DNA of 64,000 nucleotides from Eucommia ulmoides (Eukaryota > Streptophyta > Magnoliopsida > Garryales > Eucommiaceae). The notes beneath the pieces were generated by a model, which searched no databases, was not told the origin of the DNA, and saw nothing but the letters and a program-made list of their open reading frames with translations. The translations under genes and the position numbers were made by a program. The stretch spans positions 4,397,501 through 4,461,500 of the forward strand of contig CM028335.1 in the NCBI GenBank assembly GCA_016647705.1, given 5' to 3'. The stretch's first letter is position 1; the number at the start of each line of letters is the position of its first letter. Below, one piece after another: positions 12,683 through 24,520 of this stretch.

Positions 12683-13635
12683 ATGGATGATGTATTTTGT
12701 GTATCCTCTTTTGATAGTAGTAAATGCGTATATGATAATGTGGTTTATAATTCTTGTGATGGAGATGATGATAATGAAAATGTCCATATTGTTGTGAAAA
12801 AATTACTTTCTTTCACATTACTTTTTCCTAAAGAAAGCTTGAGTTTAAAAAGAAAAATTACTTCTTTTGAAAATGGTGAAAAAAATGTTCGAAAATCTAA
12901 AATGCATTTGGATGACTATTGTGGTTCAAAAGAGTTTTCGGACGTTGTTTTTGAAATTAATAATTTGCTCTCAAAGTGGATTCTCTTGAAAATGAAAATA
13001 GAATTTTAAAAAATAATTTTGATATGATTTCCAGGCAAATGTTAGATCTTGTTTCTAAAATCGATTTACTTAAGAAAAATTTTAAAAAATCAAAATCCGA
13101 CCTTAAGTCTATTTCGAGAGATTCTGAAAATGATTTTTCTAGGTAAAGTGGATATACTTCATTGTCTCATCTTTCATCGTAGGCCAATGATAATTATGCT
13201 TCTATTATTATAAATGATTTATGTTTTACATCTCGTGCTTTCTATGATAAATCAGATTTGAGATGTTATTATTGCGACAGGGTTGGGCATTTTATAGTAT
13301 CATGCCCGTTTCGGAACCCTAAGTTTATGTCTAATAAGGACGGATTCAAAATGAAATGGATACCAAAGCAAATTGTTGAAATGTCTTGTGCAGAATTACA
13401 AAATGTCGAAAGTGGACCTGAAGGAACAGTTAAAGAATTTATATCAAAGCTAAAACAGAAAGTCACCAAAGATCCACAAGCGACGTGTGCAAAGCGAAAG
13501 GATGCATCAAAGACAAGAGGTGAAGTTGTAAAGGAACCACAAGAGATATGTGCTAAGAGAAAACCTATACAAAAGCCAAGATTGAATATCACTAGAAAAC
13601 CTCAAGCGATACATGCAAAAGGAATCATTAATTAA
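12683..13635 (+). pseudogene. gag remnant of the copia element
   Basis: Two open stretches (12683-13009 and 13258-13635) in the gag position after the primer site. The second opens with a CCHC zinc knuckle, C-x2-C-x4-H-x4-C (CYYCDRVGHFIVSC), then K/P-rich sequence. This is the RNA-binding part of a copia nucleocapsid. The region is broken in a few places. From about 13640 to 14900 nothing coding is seen. Confidence 0.75.
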
Positions 13636-14919
13636 TCAAATGGCAAAAATCAAAAGCAGAGAGGATACAATCAAGCCAAGAAGAATTGCGCACCTAAATC
13701 AATTATGAGCTCAAATGAGGTAAAAAGTAAAGTCACCCCGAAAGATAGAAAAGGTACTCCTAACCCTCCGCATTTTAAATTTATTAAATTTATTAAATAT
13801 GGAGAGTCTCGACTTACCAAATAGGTAAGTTGGTAATTGTTCCTAAGACCTATTCTAAATTATGCGTTCTCCTGTTGTCTTAGAAACATTCTATGGTGAT
13901 TATGACAATCACATTTAGTTAAAGGGTATTAACATGTCTTTATATGCTTATATTGAGTTGTGATCATATGTTTATTTTAAAACATGTTTTGTAATTTTGA
14001 AGATTAATCAAGTGTTTATGATCTCACTAAATAATGCTAATTATTTGTTGCATATGCATTTTAGTAAGATTATTTGTATAATGTGCTCTTATTTATGAAT
14101 ACATCTTTTATACAAATAAGTTGGATTGAGCTGAGTCTTTATGCTTCTTAATGCATGATAATATGTTCTTATGTTGCATGTCTACTGATTTATAAAAGAG
14201 AAATGAGATTTTATGAGAGAAATATGCACTTATCCGTATTTATGCATGCACTAGATTTATGATTGATAAAATGCTTGAGAAATGCTTCCTATCTTAGTGT
14301 GTTAAAGAATATATGTTTTGTTTCTATAAAGGGAAGACATTGTTTTGGTATCATGAGTAAGGCATGTGAACTTAACTGATAATTATATGATTGCATGCTA
14401 CATTGTTGAAAGATTTTGATTGCCTCAAATTTATTCTCCTAAGTATGAATTGACTTGTTTACAATTATATATGGGGAGAAGTGTTTATGAGAGAGATAAT
14501 ATTATGTCATGCTTATATTGAAAGATGAGTTTTGTTGAAAAATCAAAAGAGTTAATATGCATGTGAAAAATTAATATCATGCTATATTGCTGAAATGTTA
14601 TGATTATTCACTTATGCATGAATATTATTCATTTACAATTTGATAGAGGAAGATTGCATGCTCAGAAAGATGTTTTTGGTGTGGATCTTGTTGGATTAAG
14701 TATACTTGATATTTATCTATAAAAATGATCCATACAGTACTGATGTTTTGTGCTTAAAAGTTGAATTTATGAGTTGATTCAATGTGCTTTTAAAATAGTT
14801 ATATAAATATTCGGATTTAATTACTTTAGATTTACTCTTTCAAGTATATTATATGATTGTCTAGAGTAATGTTTATGTGTGGTTCCCCCCCCCCCCCCTT
14901 AAGTTTGTTTTTGAAGATG

Positions 14920-15180
14920 ACAAAGGGGGAGAAATTAGTGATGTTTCATTAAAGAGGAGTATTTTAATGCTTTAATTAAGTATTTTTTTTTATTTATGAA
15001 AAGAGGGAAAAATTAGTGATGTTTGCTTTAATGAGTGTTTTTAATCTGTGCATTATTGAAATCTTCATTATGATACTTTAATTAGTTAAAGAACCCGTCC
15101 TCAGATTCAGGGAGAGTGTGGTTATATTTTTATTTTAAAGAAAACATCAAAATTAATTGTCATCATAAAAAGGGGGAGAT
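14920..15180 (+). other. Repeated polypurine tracts before the copia 3' LTR
   Basis: AAAGGGGGAGAAATTAGTGATG-like (about 14921), a weaker AGAGGGAAAAATTAGTGATG (about 15002), and AAAAAGGGGGAGAT ending at 15180 against the LTR. Multiple purine tracts at this spot are known for Sireviruses. A 15-base C run sits at about 14884-14898. Confidence 0.65.
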
Positions 15181-17327
15181 TGTTGATCCTAAGATTTTGA
15201 TAAACAATTAAGTGTTGATATTTTGGTGGAACTAATTTTTTAATTGAGTGTTTCAGTGATTTAAAGTTCTAGTGATGAAGATGATGCAAATTAAATGGAT
15301 GCTAAACCATGAAGTTGAAGATATTGAAGAATTAAGAGTTTGAAGAAATTAGGAAAAATAACTCAGGTAAATTTCAACTCTTAATAACTTATTTAGGAAC
15401 ACACACATGACACAAAATGTATTTTATTAATTATGTGTGTTTTGATTAAGTGAAATTATTTGCTCTTATATGTGGTTTATAAAGAAATATTTTTGATTGA
15501 CTAAAATGAAATACAAGAATATTAGTGGAGTTAATTTTAAAGAATAAATGGTTAAAGGGGCGAAAACGTAAAAGAAAATGAGTTAAAAACGTATTCAGAG
15601 AAGAGATCCAGAAGATGGCAGTCGACTGGTGAGTCGACCGGATAAAGAAGCTGAAAGATCCTGTATTTCTAAGTCGGCCGATAGGTCGACCGACCAAGGA
15701 AGCGGAACTCTCTGAAACTACAAGTCGACCGATAGGTCGACCGGTGAAAGTAAGACAAACTCTCTGAATCAAACAGTCGACCGACAGGTCGACCGATGAA
15801 TTTCATTGGTTACAACCTGAATCTAGCAGTCGACTAGGCAGTCAACCTAAGGCGTTGTTTTAGGATTCTGTTCTATCCGAAATTATATCCAAAAGTAACC
15901 GTTTTTAGTTGGGATTTGAGAGAGATTTCAGGGATATTATCTATATTTAAGATATGGTTCACGTACTAATTAAATCTTATTGATTTGGTACATTAAATAT
16001 TAATGTTTCTCAATTTGGTACTTAAAATAGTTTCTATTCTATCTAATTGAGTTTGAGAAATACTTGGGGGGTTTAATTGAGAGATTTGAAAGCTGTTATT
16101 AAATTAATTGAACCAAAATGAAACTATTATAATATTAGGGGTCTATATGTGCTATTAATTGTCATGACACATGTAAACTAGCCGTTGGAAGGCTGATTTC
16201 ATACTTCTTTAAATAGACCTACGAATTTCATATATCATTAAGCAGTAAACAAAAGAGAAATCATATCATATCATTTGTGAGTTTTTATAAGAGTTATCCA
16301 TCTGAAATATTGTGAGCTTTTCTGAGAGACGATCTTGAAGATCAATTGCTATTAATCTTTGCTACTACCGGATTTGAAGTTATATTGCTTTATCTAATTA
16401 TTTTGTGGATTCTGGGTGAGATCTTTCTAATTAATTTTTGTTATGCATTACTTGTTTATTATTGAAAATTGATCTTAGAAATTATTTCTGATTTTTTAAG
16501 AAAACATTTTTACAAATAATTTCCTGAATCTGATTACGTTCTCAAATTTTCTACCCACATCTTGTTAAAATCAGATTTTCTATCTCACGTTTTTCTATCA
16601 CTAGACTTGGGATATTAATTGAATTATTATTTATCTGGGGTGGTAGAAACTCTGAGTGAGATTTTTTGCTTATCATTTTGTATTGGTGAGTAGTGTGACG
16701 GATTATATACTGTTGGGGGTATTTAATCAGTGGTAGCTAGGTTTCAGTCTCTTCATGTAAAGAGATTGAGGTAGTGATTCTTCCTGGATAGAATTGTGTT
16801 GTGAGTGATTTGTAAATGTTCCATCCTTACTTGGAAAAATGATAGTTGGAGTGTTTTGTGAGGTTTTGATTCTTGAGCCTAAGGTATAAAAAGAATTAGG
16901 TTAGTCTTTAGCCTGTAAAAAGATAGGTTTTTCTTGAGCATGTAAAAAGTAGAGGTTATTCCTTAGCCTGGGAAAATAATTTTGTAAAGGTTGATTCTGA
17001 GCATGTAAAAGAATCGATGTGAGGGTTTGGTTCCTACCTTTAAAGGAATCTTAAGTATTAGTGGATGCGAATCTCCGTGGGGCTCGGAGGACTGGACTAA
17101 CCAAGAGTAGCTTGGTGAACCAAGATATATCTTGGTGTGCTGCATTATTAATTTGTTTATTTTTTTTGTTTGTGTGTGCACCTAGTTGATTAATTTATTT
17201 CGCTGTGATATAAAGATAATAATTAATTTAGGAATAAAATTAATTATTTGATTTATTGAAGTTTTTATTCTGATAATTTTTAATTACCCAATTCATCCCT
17301 CCTCCTGGGTATTCTACTAAACCAATA
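15181..17327 (+). repeat. 3' LTR of the copia element
   Basis: Direct repeat of 10463-12613 including the GTCGACC motif cluster (about 15619-15845). Confidence 0.9.
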
Positions 17328-18193
17328 CAATTAAATTTGGTGCAGTATGAGTTATTGTTTTGATATAGTGTGAACATTTATAACAGTACACAGCAGTGTA
17401 AATGTTCATAATAAAAGCAAGCATTCATTTACATATACAAAAAATCAATATCTCAAATGTGATAGTGCATCTAAAACTCAATATTGCAATAAAATCTAAC
17501 AAGAGAACGTGATTGTTCACATAGGCGTCGTGAACATTTACAGTAGTTCGATCAATTACTGTTGCAATAAAATATAACAAGAGAACATGAATGTTTACAT
17601 ATATATTGTGAATATTCACAATAATTCATTTGGTTATTTTAACATTGTATTAAATGTTAAAAATAGCAGAATAAATTGTAAAATTTCACATTTAACCTGA
17701 ATAATAACTCAATATTGTAGTGCGTCTAAAACCTAAGAAAAGAAATAAGTCGCAATATGAAAGGGAATATTAAGTGGGGAATGTAAGTTTCAACAGTTTT
17801 AGGAATTTATCCAAAACCGCGCGAATTTTGATAATAGTGTAAACATTTACAATAATATATTTTATTTTGAAAAATACATAACACACACACACACACATAT
17901 CAAAATGAAGAGTGTAATTTGTACATTAATTGCTATTTTTTAGTTGTTGTTTTTTTTACATTGAAAATGTTCACATTGTTGATTTTTAGACATGTTTGTT
18001 TTTCCTTATAATTAAAGGAACTTTCCTTTTTAATTTCACAATTTCTAAATTTATATAATGGCATATTATGTAAATTAGAGAAAAATGTTGGTCAAACAAC
18101 AGGAACTATTTTCAAAAATATTTTTGGGGACCAAAAACTTAATTATAGTAGTTGAGGGTTTTATAAACAGATTACATATCTTTAGAGGGCTAA
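17328..18193 (+). repeat. Right piece of duplicated block, copy A
   Basis: Matches 20008-20875 in order. It is AT-rich and non-coding, with recurring phrases like GTGAACATTCAC and AATAAAATCTAACAAGAGAA. The match stops at AGAGGGCTAA. Confidence 0.85.
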
Positions 18194-18428
18194 GAATTTA
18201 TTTAAATAAATCTAATATGCAATGTGTGACCCAAAAATGCAATCTTTCCTATTTCCAAATTTTCTTGATTATACGAAATTATTAAATGCCCAATTTCTTA
18301 AGTCAATATCAACTGTATAAAAATTATCATAACTGCGATTATAAAAAAATTCTTATTAATAATTTAATTTACAGAAAAATATTAATCGACTGTCAAAAAC
18401 ATTATTAGTCAAAATCATTATTAGTCAA
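18194..18428. other. AT-rich spacer between block copies
   Basis: No gene or repeat recognised. Short echoes such as TTATTAGTCAA occur just before copy B starts. Confidence 0.4.
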
Positions 18429-18656
18429 TGTGGATATTTCGATTGATTTTTTGTCTCATGGGAAAGTCCGCGAGGAAATTGGTTATCTGATAATTATGAA
18501 GTTAGTTGAATATATTGGTTATGAGATATGGCAGTGGACTTGAAATGTCATGCCAAGTGAGAACAAAATTTGAGGTCGTGGACTTGTTGGTACTGAGATA
18601 GACTCAATCCAAGTGAGACTAAAATGACATTTTAAAAATATATATTTGTTGATATA

Positions 18657-18690
<34 letters not shown>

Positions 18691-20875
18691 TTTATCAGAG
18701 TACGCAGCGGAAGTGTTTAGAAGTATAAGATTCTCTAACAATTTATAATCTATGTTAGAAGTTATCAACCAAAATATACCATATTTTACGTTTTGGTGGA
18801 TACAGTATGGGCCACCGCAAATGTGGAAGTGGCGTAGCAGGAATTTTGAGAGTTGTTGATTGTTGGTGACTTTTGGTTATAAGACTCTACATAGAAAACA
18901 ATTGTCTTAGAATCGAATGTGACTAATATTACCGGATGATTCTGAATTATTATTTTGAACAAAATTTCGAGGACGAAATTTATTTAAGGGGGATGGATTG
19001 TAATACCTCGAAAAGCTATATTTTGAAAATATTATTTTATATAAATTTAATATTTTTTTTTAGATTGTTTTGTATATTATGAAAATTTATGGTATAAATA
19101 TATACTTGATAATTTTTGAGATTATAAGTGTAATTTTCATATCTAATAATAATATTATATAAATTATGGAGTGTTGATGTAATTTTAGTAATAATTAAAG
19201 TTTAATAATTATAATAATTATATTATATCTTAAATCTCACGAGAAGGGACAAGAAAGAGGGAAATAGGGAAAAGAAAAAAGGAAGTAATAATAAATAATT
19301 ATTATAATTATTTTATATTATATTATTTTATTATTATATGTATATGCATTATATGTTAGAAGAGGAAAGGAAAGAGAGAGCTCTGTGTTTGGAGTTAAAA
19401 AACCACACGCAACATAAAGAAGAGAAACAAACGACGAAGAGTAGAGTAGAGAAGAGAAGAAAAATAATTTCAGTTGATTAATTGTGGATTTCAGGTAGGA
19501 TTCATAACCTTTTTAATATATATATTTAACCTCTTCATATATTGTGTTATTTATGTTATTGTGGTTATAATTATTAATTTATTATAATGAAATATTATGT
19601 GGCCAATTATGTGTAATGCATGCCTACATGCCATTTGTTGAATTAATTGAATACATGTATAAAAGAGGTTAAAATCCTACTAAGCGTTGGCTCATCTCTT
19701 TACAGTATTTATTGCGGGAATTACGAAAAATGAGTTGTGCTAAAATTTATATTGGATTTGTATAGTATATTGTGAATTGTAGTACATATCGTAAATGTAA
19801 ATAGTACCATACGTATGAATAGTGTCCCGTATTTGATTTGTGTATTTTAATTTTGTAATATTTTAATTATTGTGGTCGTTGTAATAATAATAATTAGTAA
19901 TAAAGTGGGGTCGGATTTATTAATATTTTGCATTTACTTCTCCGTACTAAAGGGAAAAACTGAATGGCAACCTTGGAAAGCCGGATCATTACAACATTGA
20001 TAATCCAATTACATTTGGTGCAATGTGAGTTATTGTTTCGATATAATGTGAATATTCATAACAGTACACAGCGGTGTGAATGTTTATAATAAAAGCAAAC
20101 ATTCATTTATATATACAAAAAATCAATATCCCAAATGTAATAGTGCATTTAAAACTCCATATTGCAATAAAATCTAACAAGAGAACATGAATGTTCACAT
20201 AGACATTGTGAACATTTACAGTAGTTCAATCAATTACTATTGCAATAAAATATAACAAGAGAATATAAATGTTTACATATAAATTGTGAACATTCACATT
20301 AATTCATTGATTTACTGTTACATTGTATTAAATGTTAAAAATAGCAGAATAAATTATAAAATTTCATATTTAACCTGAACAATAACTCAATATTATAGTG
20401 CGTCTAAAACCTAAGAAAGGAAATAAGCCCCAATTTGAAAGGGAATATTGAGTGGGGAATGTGAGTTTCAACTGTTTTAGGAATTTATCAAAAATCGCGC
20501 ATGAATTTTGAATTTTGATAATAGTGTGAACATTCATAATAATATATTTTATTTTAAAAAATACATAACATATATATATATATATCAAAATGAAAAGCGT
20601 AATTTGTACATTAATTGCTTCTTTTTTTAGTTTTTTTTTACATTAAAAATGTTCACATTGTTGATTTTTAGACATGTTTGTTTTTTCCTATAATTAAAGA
20701 AACTTTCCTTTTTAATTTCACAATTTCTAAATTTATATAATTGCATATTATGTAAATTAGAGAAAAATGTTGGTCAATCAACGAGAACTATTTTCAAAAA
20801 TATTTTTGGGGACCAAACACTTAATTATAGTAGTTGAGGGTCTTATAAATATATTACATATCTTTAGAGGGCTAA
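18429..20875 (+). repeat. Duplicated block, copy B (uninterrupted)
   Basis: Contiguous version of copy A (419-500, 8985-10462, 17328-18193). It shows the empty target sites of both LTR elements that split copy A. It carries the same gypsy 3' end and LTR plus about 0.88 kb of non-coding flank. A run of ATT units lies at about 18658-18693. Confidence 0.85.
18999..19993 (+). repeat. Single 3' LTR of the chromovirus-like element, copy B
   Basis: Starts TGTAATACC after AAGGGGGATGGAT, ends ATTACA. Homologous to 9459-10445. The flank after it is shared with copy A, so the two LTRs arose by duplication of the block and not by two insertions. Confidence 0.65.
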
Positions 20876-20976
20876 ATAATAAAATTTCTTACGAAATTCG
20901 TTATTGGAATTGCTAAAAATTCATTTTGAAATTACTTAATTATCCTCATTTGTTGACTTTGACCATTCTTTTTCTA

Positions 20977-21007
<31 letters not shown>

Positions 21008-21640
21008 TTTTCTCTCTTTTCATTTGTTTAATTTCTTTTTCTTGTATTTTCTCTTTTCTCATTCTTTTCTCATTTTTTTTCTTTTATTTTTTCTTTCCTC
21101 CCTCCTCTTTTATTTTTTCTTTTCTCCCTCCTTCATCCTCCTACCACATTTCTCCGGTGCCTTCTTTTGCCGTCGCAAGCTACATTTTTTACTCCCCCCC
21201 CCCCCGGTCCCAACCCGGTTCTTACCCCTCAAACCCCCTGTATCATCATCGGATCTACACAGATCCAGTAAGGAGACTGCCAGATTGCTTAAATTCGATT
21301 AGATCTATGTAAATTCGCAGAGGATTTGAGTTCTCCCCGTCGGATGTTTGAGAGAGAGAGAGAGAGAGAGAAAAGAAGAAGAAGAAAAAGACAGTGGCAG
21401 GACATTTTGGCGGCAACGGTGACTTGGCAGGTGTGGTGGTGGCTTATGTGGGTGAGAGAGAGAAATAAATGAACAAGAAAAAGAAAAAAAGAACTTAATT
21501 CTATACAAGTACAAAATAATAATTATTTTCCGGTAAAAAATCTCCATAATATTTAATAAAAGACAAGAGATTAATGTCATAATTTCCCCCTCAATGTAAT
21601 ATACTTCGTAACATAATAGAAAACAAAACTTATTTTACAA
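20876..21640. other. Intergenic CT-rich repeat, first copy
   Basis: From about 20925 it reads ATTACTTAATTATCCTCATT, TTGACTTTGACC, long T/C runs, a GGTGCC phrase and a GATCTAC...AGATCC segment. The same order appears again at about 24745-25200. No gene is supported; the long open frames are low-complexity pyrimidine tracts. A GA run lies at 21353-21372. Confidence 0.5.
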
Positions 21641-21832
21641 GGGCTAGTTCTTCTTCCATGCAAATTGAATAGGATATTAAACAACTAAATCTCTCTCTTC
21701 CCCTCTCTCTCCTCCTCCTCCTCCCCTCTCTCTCTCTACATTTTAGAGAGAGAAAGGAGTACACTAACAGTAACTACGTTGTATTATACTGCCTCATTCA
21801 AAACAAAACATAGTACTATTTCCGACACAGAC

Positions 21833-23608
21833 TCACAAATCTATATAAGAAGCGTGGTGTATACAAATAAACCACTGACCATCAATCTTCTCGAAAACAT
21901 TGGTCGCAAACTGTCTCCCCCAGCTATTACTCTTCGTCTTAACCTTCTCCACGCAATTAACGTACCCCAAATCGCCCCTAATATGAACCTCAACATCCTC
22001 GATCTCGATCTCCAACGGGAAATCATAGTCTGCCCACACGAACTCCCAACTCCCCATCACGAGGTCGTACCCCGATATTCCGCTCACCCCTGGGTGTACC
22101 ACGCAGACGTTTTCCCCCCTCGACCAGAGACCCTGCATTGCCGCCAGGTCGCCGTTCCTGAATGCATTGTAAAAACGGGCATTTGCTGCCAGAACAGAGG
22201 TTTTCCCGTCTTCCTGAAGGAGTTTGAGGGTGTCTCGGATTTTGGCTGCTTGGGCATAGTTTTCTTGGTCGATGGCGAGCTGTAGTTCCCGCTCGAGGCT
22301 TTGCTCGTTCAGGATGATGCTCTCGCCGCTTAGGGTTCCACCAGTGGAGTCGTCGCTTTTGGCCCGGCATGGTTTTAAGGATTTTGAATTACATGGTTGT
22401 CTCGTTCTCATGGGTAGTATGACTACAACAAACAACAAATGGAGTGAATAAGGGCATGTTTGGTTGACAATCTGAATATGTACATTCGAGTCAAAAACCG
22501 TTTTACAAAACAATTTTCACAATTCTCGATTGATCAACGGTTTTTTTTTTTTTAAATATGTTCATTTTATTATTTTCAAGAAATCATTTTTAATTTTTTT
22601 TTCTCTCTCTTCGGCATTTTTAGCTTTTTCTCTATCCTGATATGATATTTTTGTCACACACATACAAACATTTTAAATCAATCACCTCACTTCTAATTTT
22701 AATTTTTTTAAATACTAGGATTTCCTGAGCCTAAAAGCACTATATCACTTTTCAAATTTATAAGCGTAAAAAAAAAAAAAAAATTGACTCCTAAAATACA
22801 CATCCCCCCCCCCCGCCCCCAAACACATACACGAGAAAAACTTTCATAGTTAAATCTCATCCATTCATTTTTCCTCAAATCAATCATCTCCCTTAATGAA
22901 AACACTTTTTAAAAAAACCGTACTGATTTAATAATAGAATTCTAAATTTCAAACCAAACAACTTTTCACTTTATTAAACATCACAAACTTATTTGGGACT
23001 AAAATCGCAAACCAACGCGCTTTCGGTTGAATATAGTGTTGATTAACAAATAAAAAATTCTTCTTCCTCATCAATTTTAGTTCTTCTCTTCCATGAATAA
23101 GAATTACACGTTTGGTAGGCGGTAATAGAATCAAATTCTGATGGGAACCGAATCGAAATATGAACCAGCACCTAATTCAAAATTAAATTCCATTCCATCA
23201 AACTACCTTCCCAAAGACATCTTTAAGATATACCGAAAGTGAATCAAAATTTACCTATATTAGCATGATCATTTATTAAATCAAGTTACACTCTTTTAAG
23301 CAATAACCATTTGCTATAAGTCCATAAGATTAATTAGAAAAAACAAAGTCTGAATCCTAAAACGGCACCAAAATTATACAAAGAAACATACCGGGAACAG
23401 CTTGGTGAATGAGACAGCAGCGACCAGCCATGAAATTTCCTCGTCCAACACTTCCAGCTAATACTAAGTTGTATTGCTTCATCGGAGGTGAACATACGTG
23501 ATGAAGCATCCCAACGCGATAAGAGCATGAACACTGTAAGCTACTTGGTTTCTTGAATAACCTAGAGACGGACAACATTAAAGATCCTAAATTCATTTGA
23601 TTATACAT
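21833..23608 (-). CDS. UVR-motif and NTF2/SnoaL-like protein, probably plastid
   Basis: Two exons, 23608-23392 and 22422-21833, joined across a GT-AG intron with the split codon G|TC (Val) kept in frame; 268 residues. Residues 1 to about 95 are rich in S, R and basic residues with few acids, like a plastid transit peptide. Residues about 119-144 (LQLAIDQENYAQAAKIRD) match the UVR motif of UvrB/UvrC and plastid Clp partners. From about 150 to the end lies an NTF2-like fold of the SnoaL_3 type: VLAANARFYNAF, VHPGVSGISGYD, QFATNVFEKIDGQWFICIHH. Plants have a small family with this order, largely uncharacterised, so the role is unknown. The first ATG (23608) was used; 23596 and 23578 are in-frame alternatives and the true 5' exon could lie further out. 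Confidence 0.85.
22423..23391 (-). other. Intron of the UVR/NTF2-like gene with MITE-like sequence
   Basis: Donor G|GTATGT at 23391 and acceptor TTGTTGTAG before 22422. The intron is AT-rich. Near 22449 TAAGGGCATGTTTGGTTG resembles the ends of Tourist-like MITEs elsewhere in the window (29630), but no matching right end was fixed. Confidence 0.65.
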
Positions 23609-24520
23609 TCAATGAACAACCAAACAGACATTCAATCATTGATTTCAACTACATATGTAGTCATTTTTCCACAATTTTTTTGTGCTATTTATCGAATTCC
23701 TCATCAAAAGGCACTTTTTGGGAGGCATCTGGAGATGTCCCCTAAATCACATTTTGAAATTCCAACAGTTTGGAGTAATTTTTGTTATTACTCGTATTAT
23801 TTAGAACACCAGCAAATTTCACAAATAATTATCACACAACAACAACAACTACAACTACTAACACAACAACAACTAAGCCTTTATCCCACTTAAATAGGGT
23901 CGGCTATGTGAATCCGTTTACGACATAATCAACAACAACAACTAAGCTTTTGTCCCACTTAAGTAGGATCGGCTACGTGAATCCGTTTATGCCATAATGA
24001 AGGACCAAGGGTCATCCCCTCAATCCCTCAGTCAGATTACTCAGTCATATTCATTAACATTAGAAGCCTCCAAATTACTCAATTTTCTAAACAATTCAAA
24101 CAGGAATTATCAAGAATATTGGACACAAATAATTAGCATTTTAATTGATTGACAAATAATTCAACAATTTTACATCAGGGAATTCCTTAATTAACGAATA
24201 ATTACATAAAAAATGGAAAACCATAAAATACGGGATTTGAGAGGAGAGAAAATTAAGCAAAAAGGCCAAAAACATACATGTATACAAGCTACAAGAAGAT
24301 GAAGGAGATCTGCGGGAGAACGGGCGAAAGCTAAGTGCAAACGAGTCAATGGTCCACGCGAGTCGGCGACGAGATCTGGACGATCAACAGGCGTGAACGT
24401 TCACGGAGAAGTATCAACGAACCACTGGTGCACGGCGACTAGATGTCGAGGTCTGTGCACGGTCGACGAGGGTGATCCGCGTCGAGACTGCGGCTGGGCG
24501 ACTGAACTTAAGGCCTAGGG
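23609..24520. other. Upstream region of the UVR/NTF2-like gene
   Basis: AT-rich to 24280, then a GC-richer 24300-24510 that could be a 5' leader exon of the minus-strand gene (a GTATAC-type donor follows at about 24285). No convincing reading frame was found, so this is only a suggestion. Confidence 0.3.
23862..23995. repeat. Two tandem copies of a SINE-tail-like repeat
   Basis: AACAACAACAACTAAGC then TTTATCCCACTTAAATAGGG and TCGGCTATGTGAATCCG, repeated 64 bases on with a few changes. Short motifs like this are scattered in many plant genomes and resemble the 3' part of Au-type SINEs; the family name is tentative. Confidence 0.5.

Larger units (their letters stand above)
10463..17327 (+). 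mobile_element. Gag-only Ty1/copia element, Sirevirus-like
   Basis: LTRs at 10463-12613 and 15181-17327, start TGTTGATCC and end CCAACA / CCAATA. Both flanks are CAATT (10458-10462, 17328-17332), and the empty site survives near 20008. A primer site close to the initiator tRNA-Met complement follows the left LTR; several GGGGGAG-type purine tracts precede the right LTR, a known Sirevirus habit. The 2.6-kb interior holds remnants of gag with one zinc knuckle and no pol. It is broken and non-autonomous. The LTRs are similar but visibly diverged, so it is of intermediate age. Confidence 0.8.

Noticed and set aside
20926-21312. 128-codon plus-strand open frame rich in F, Y, S and P
   Set aside because: It is pyrimidine-tract DNA with a sibling at 24745-25200 that does not keep the frame; no domain is seen.
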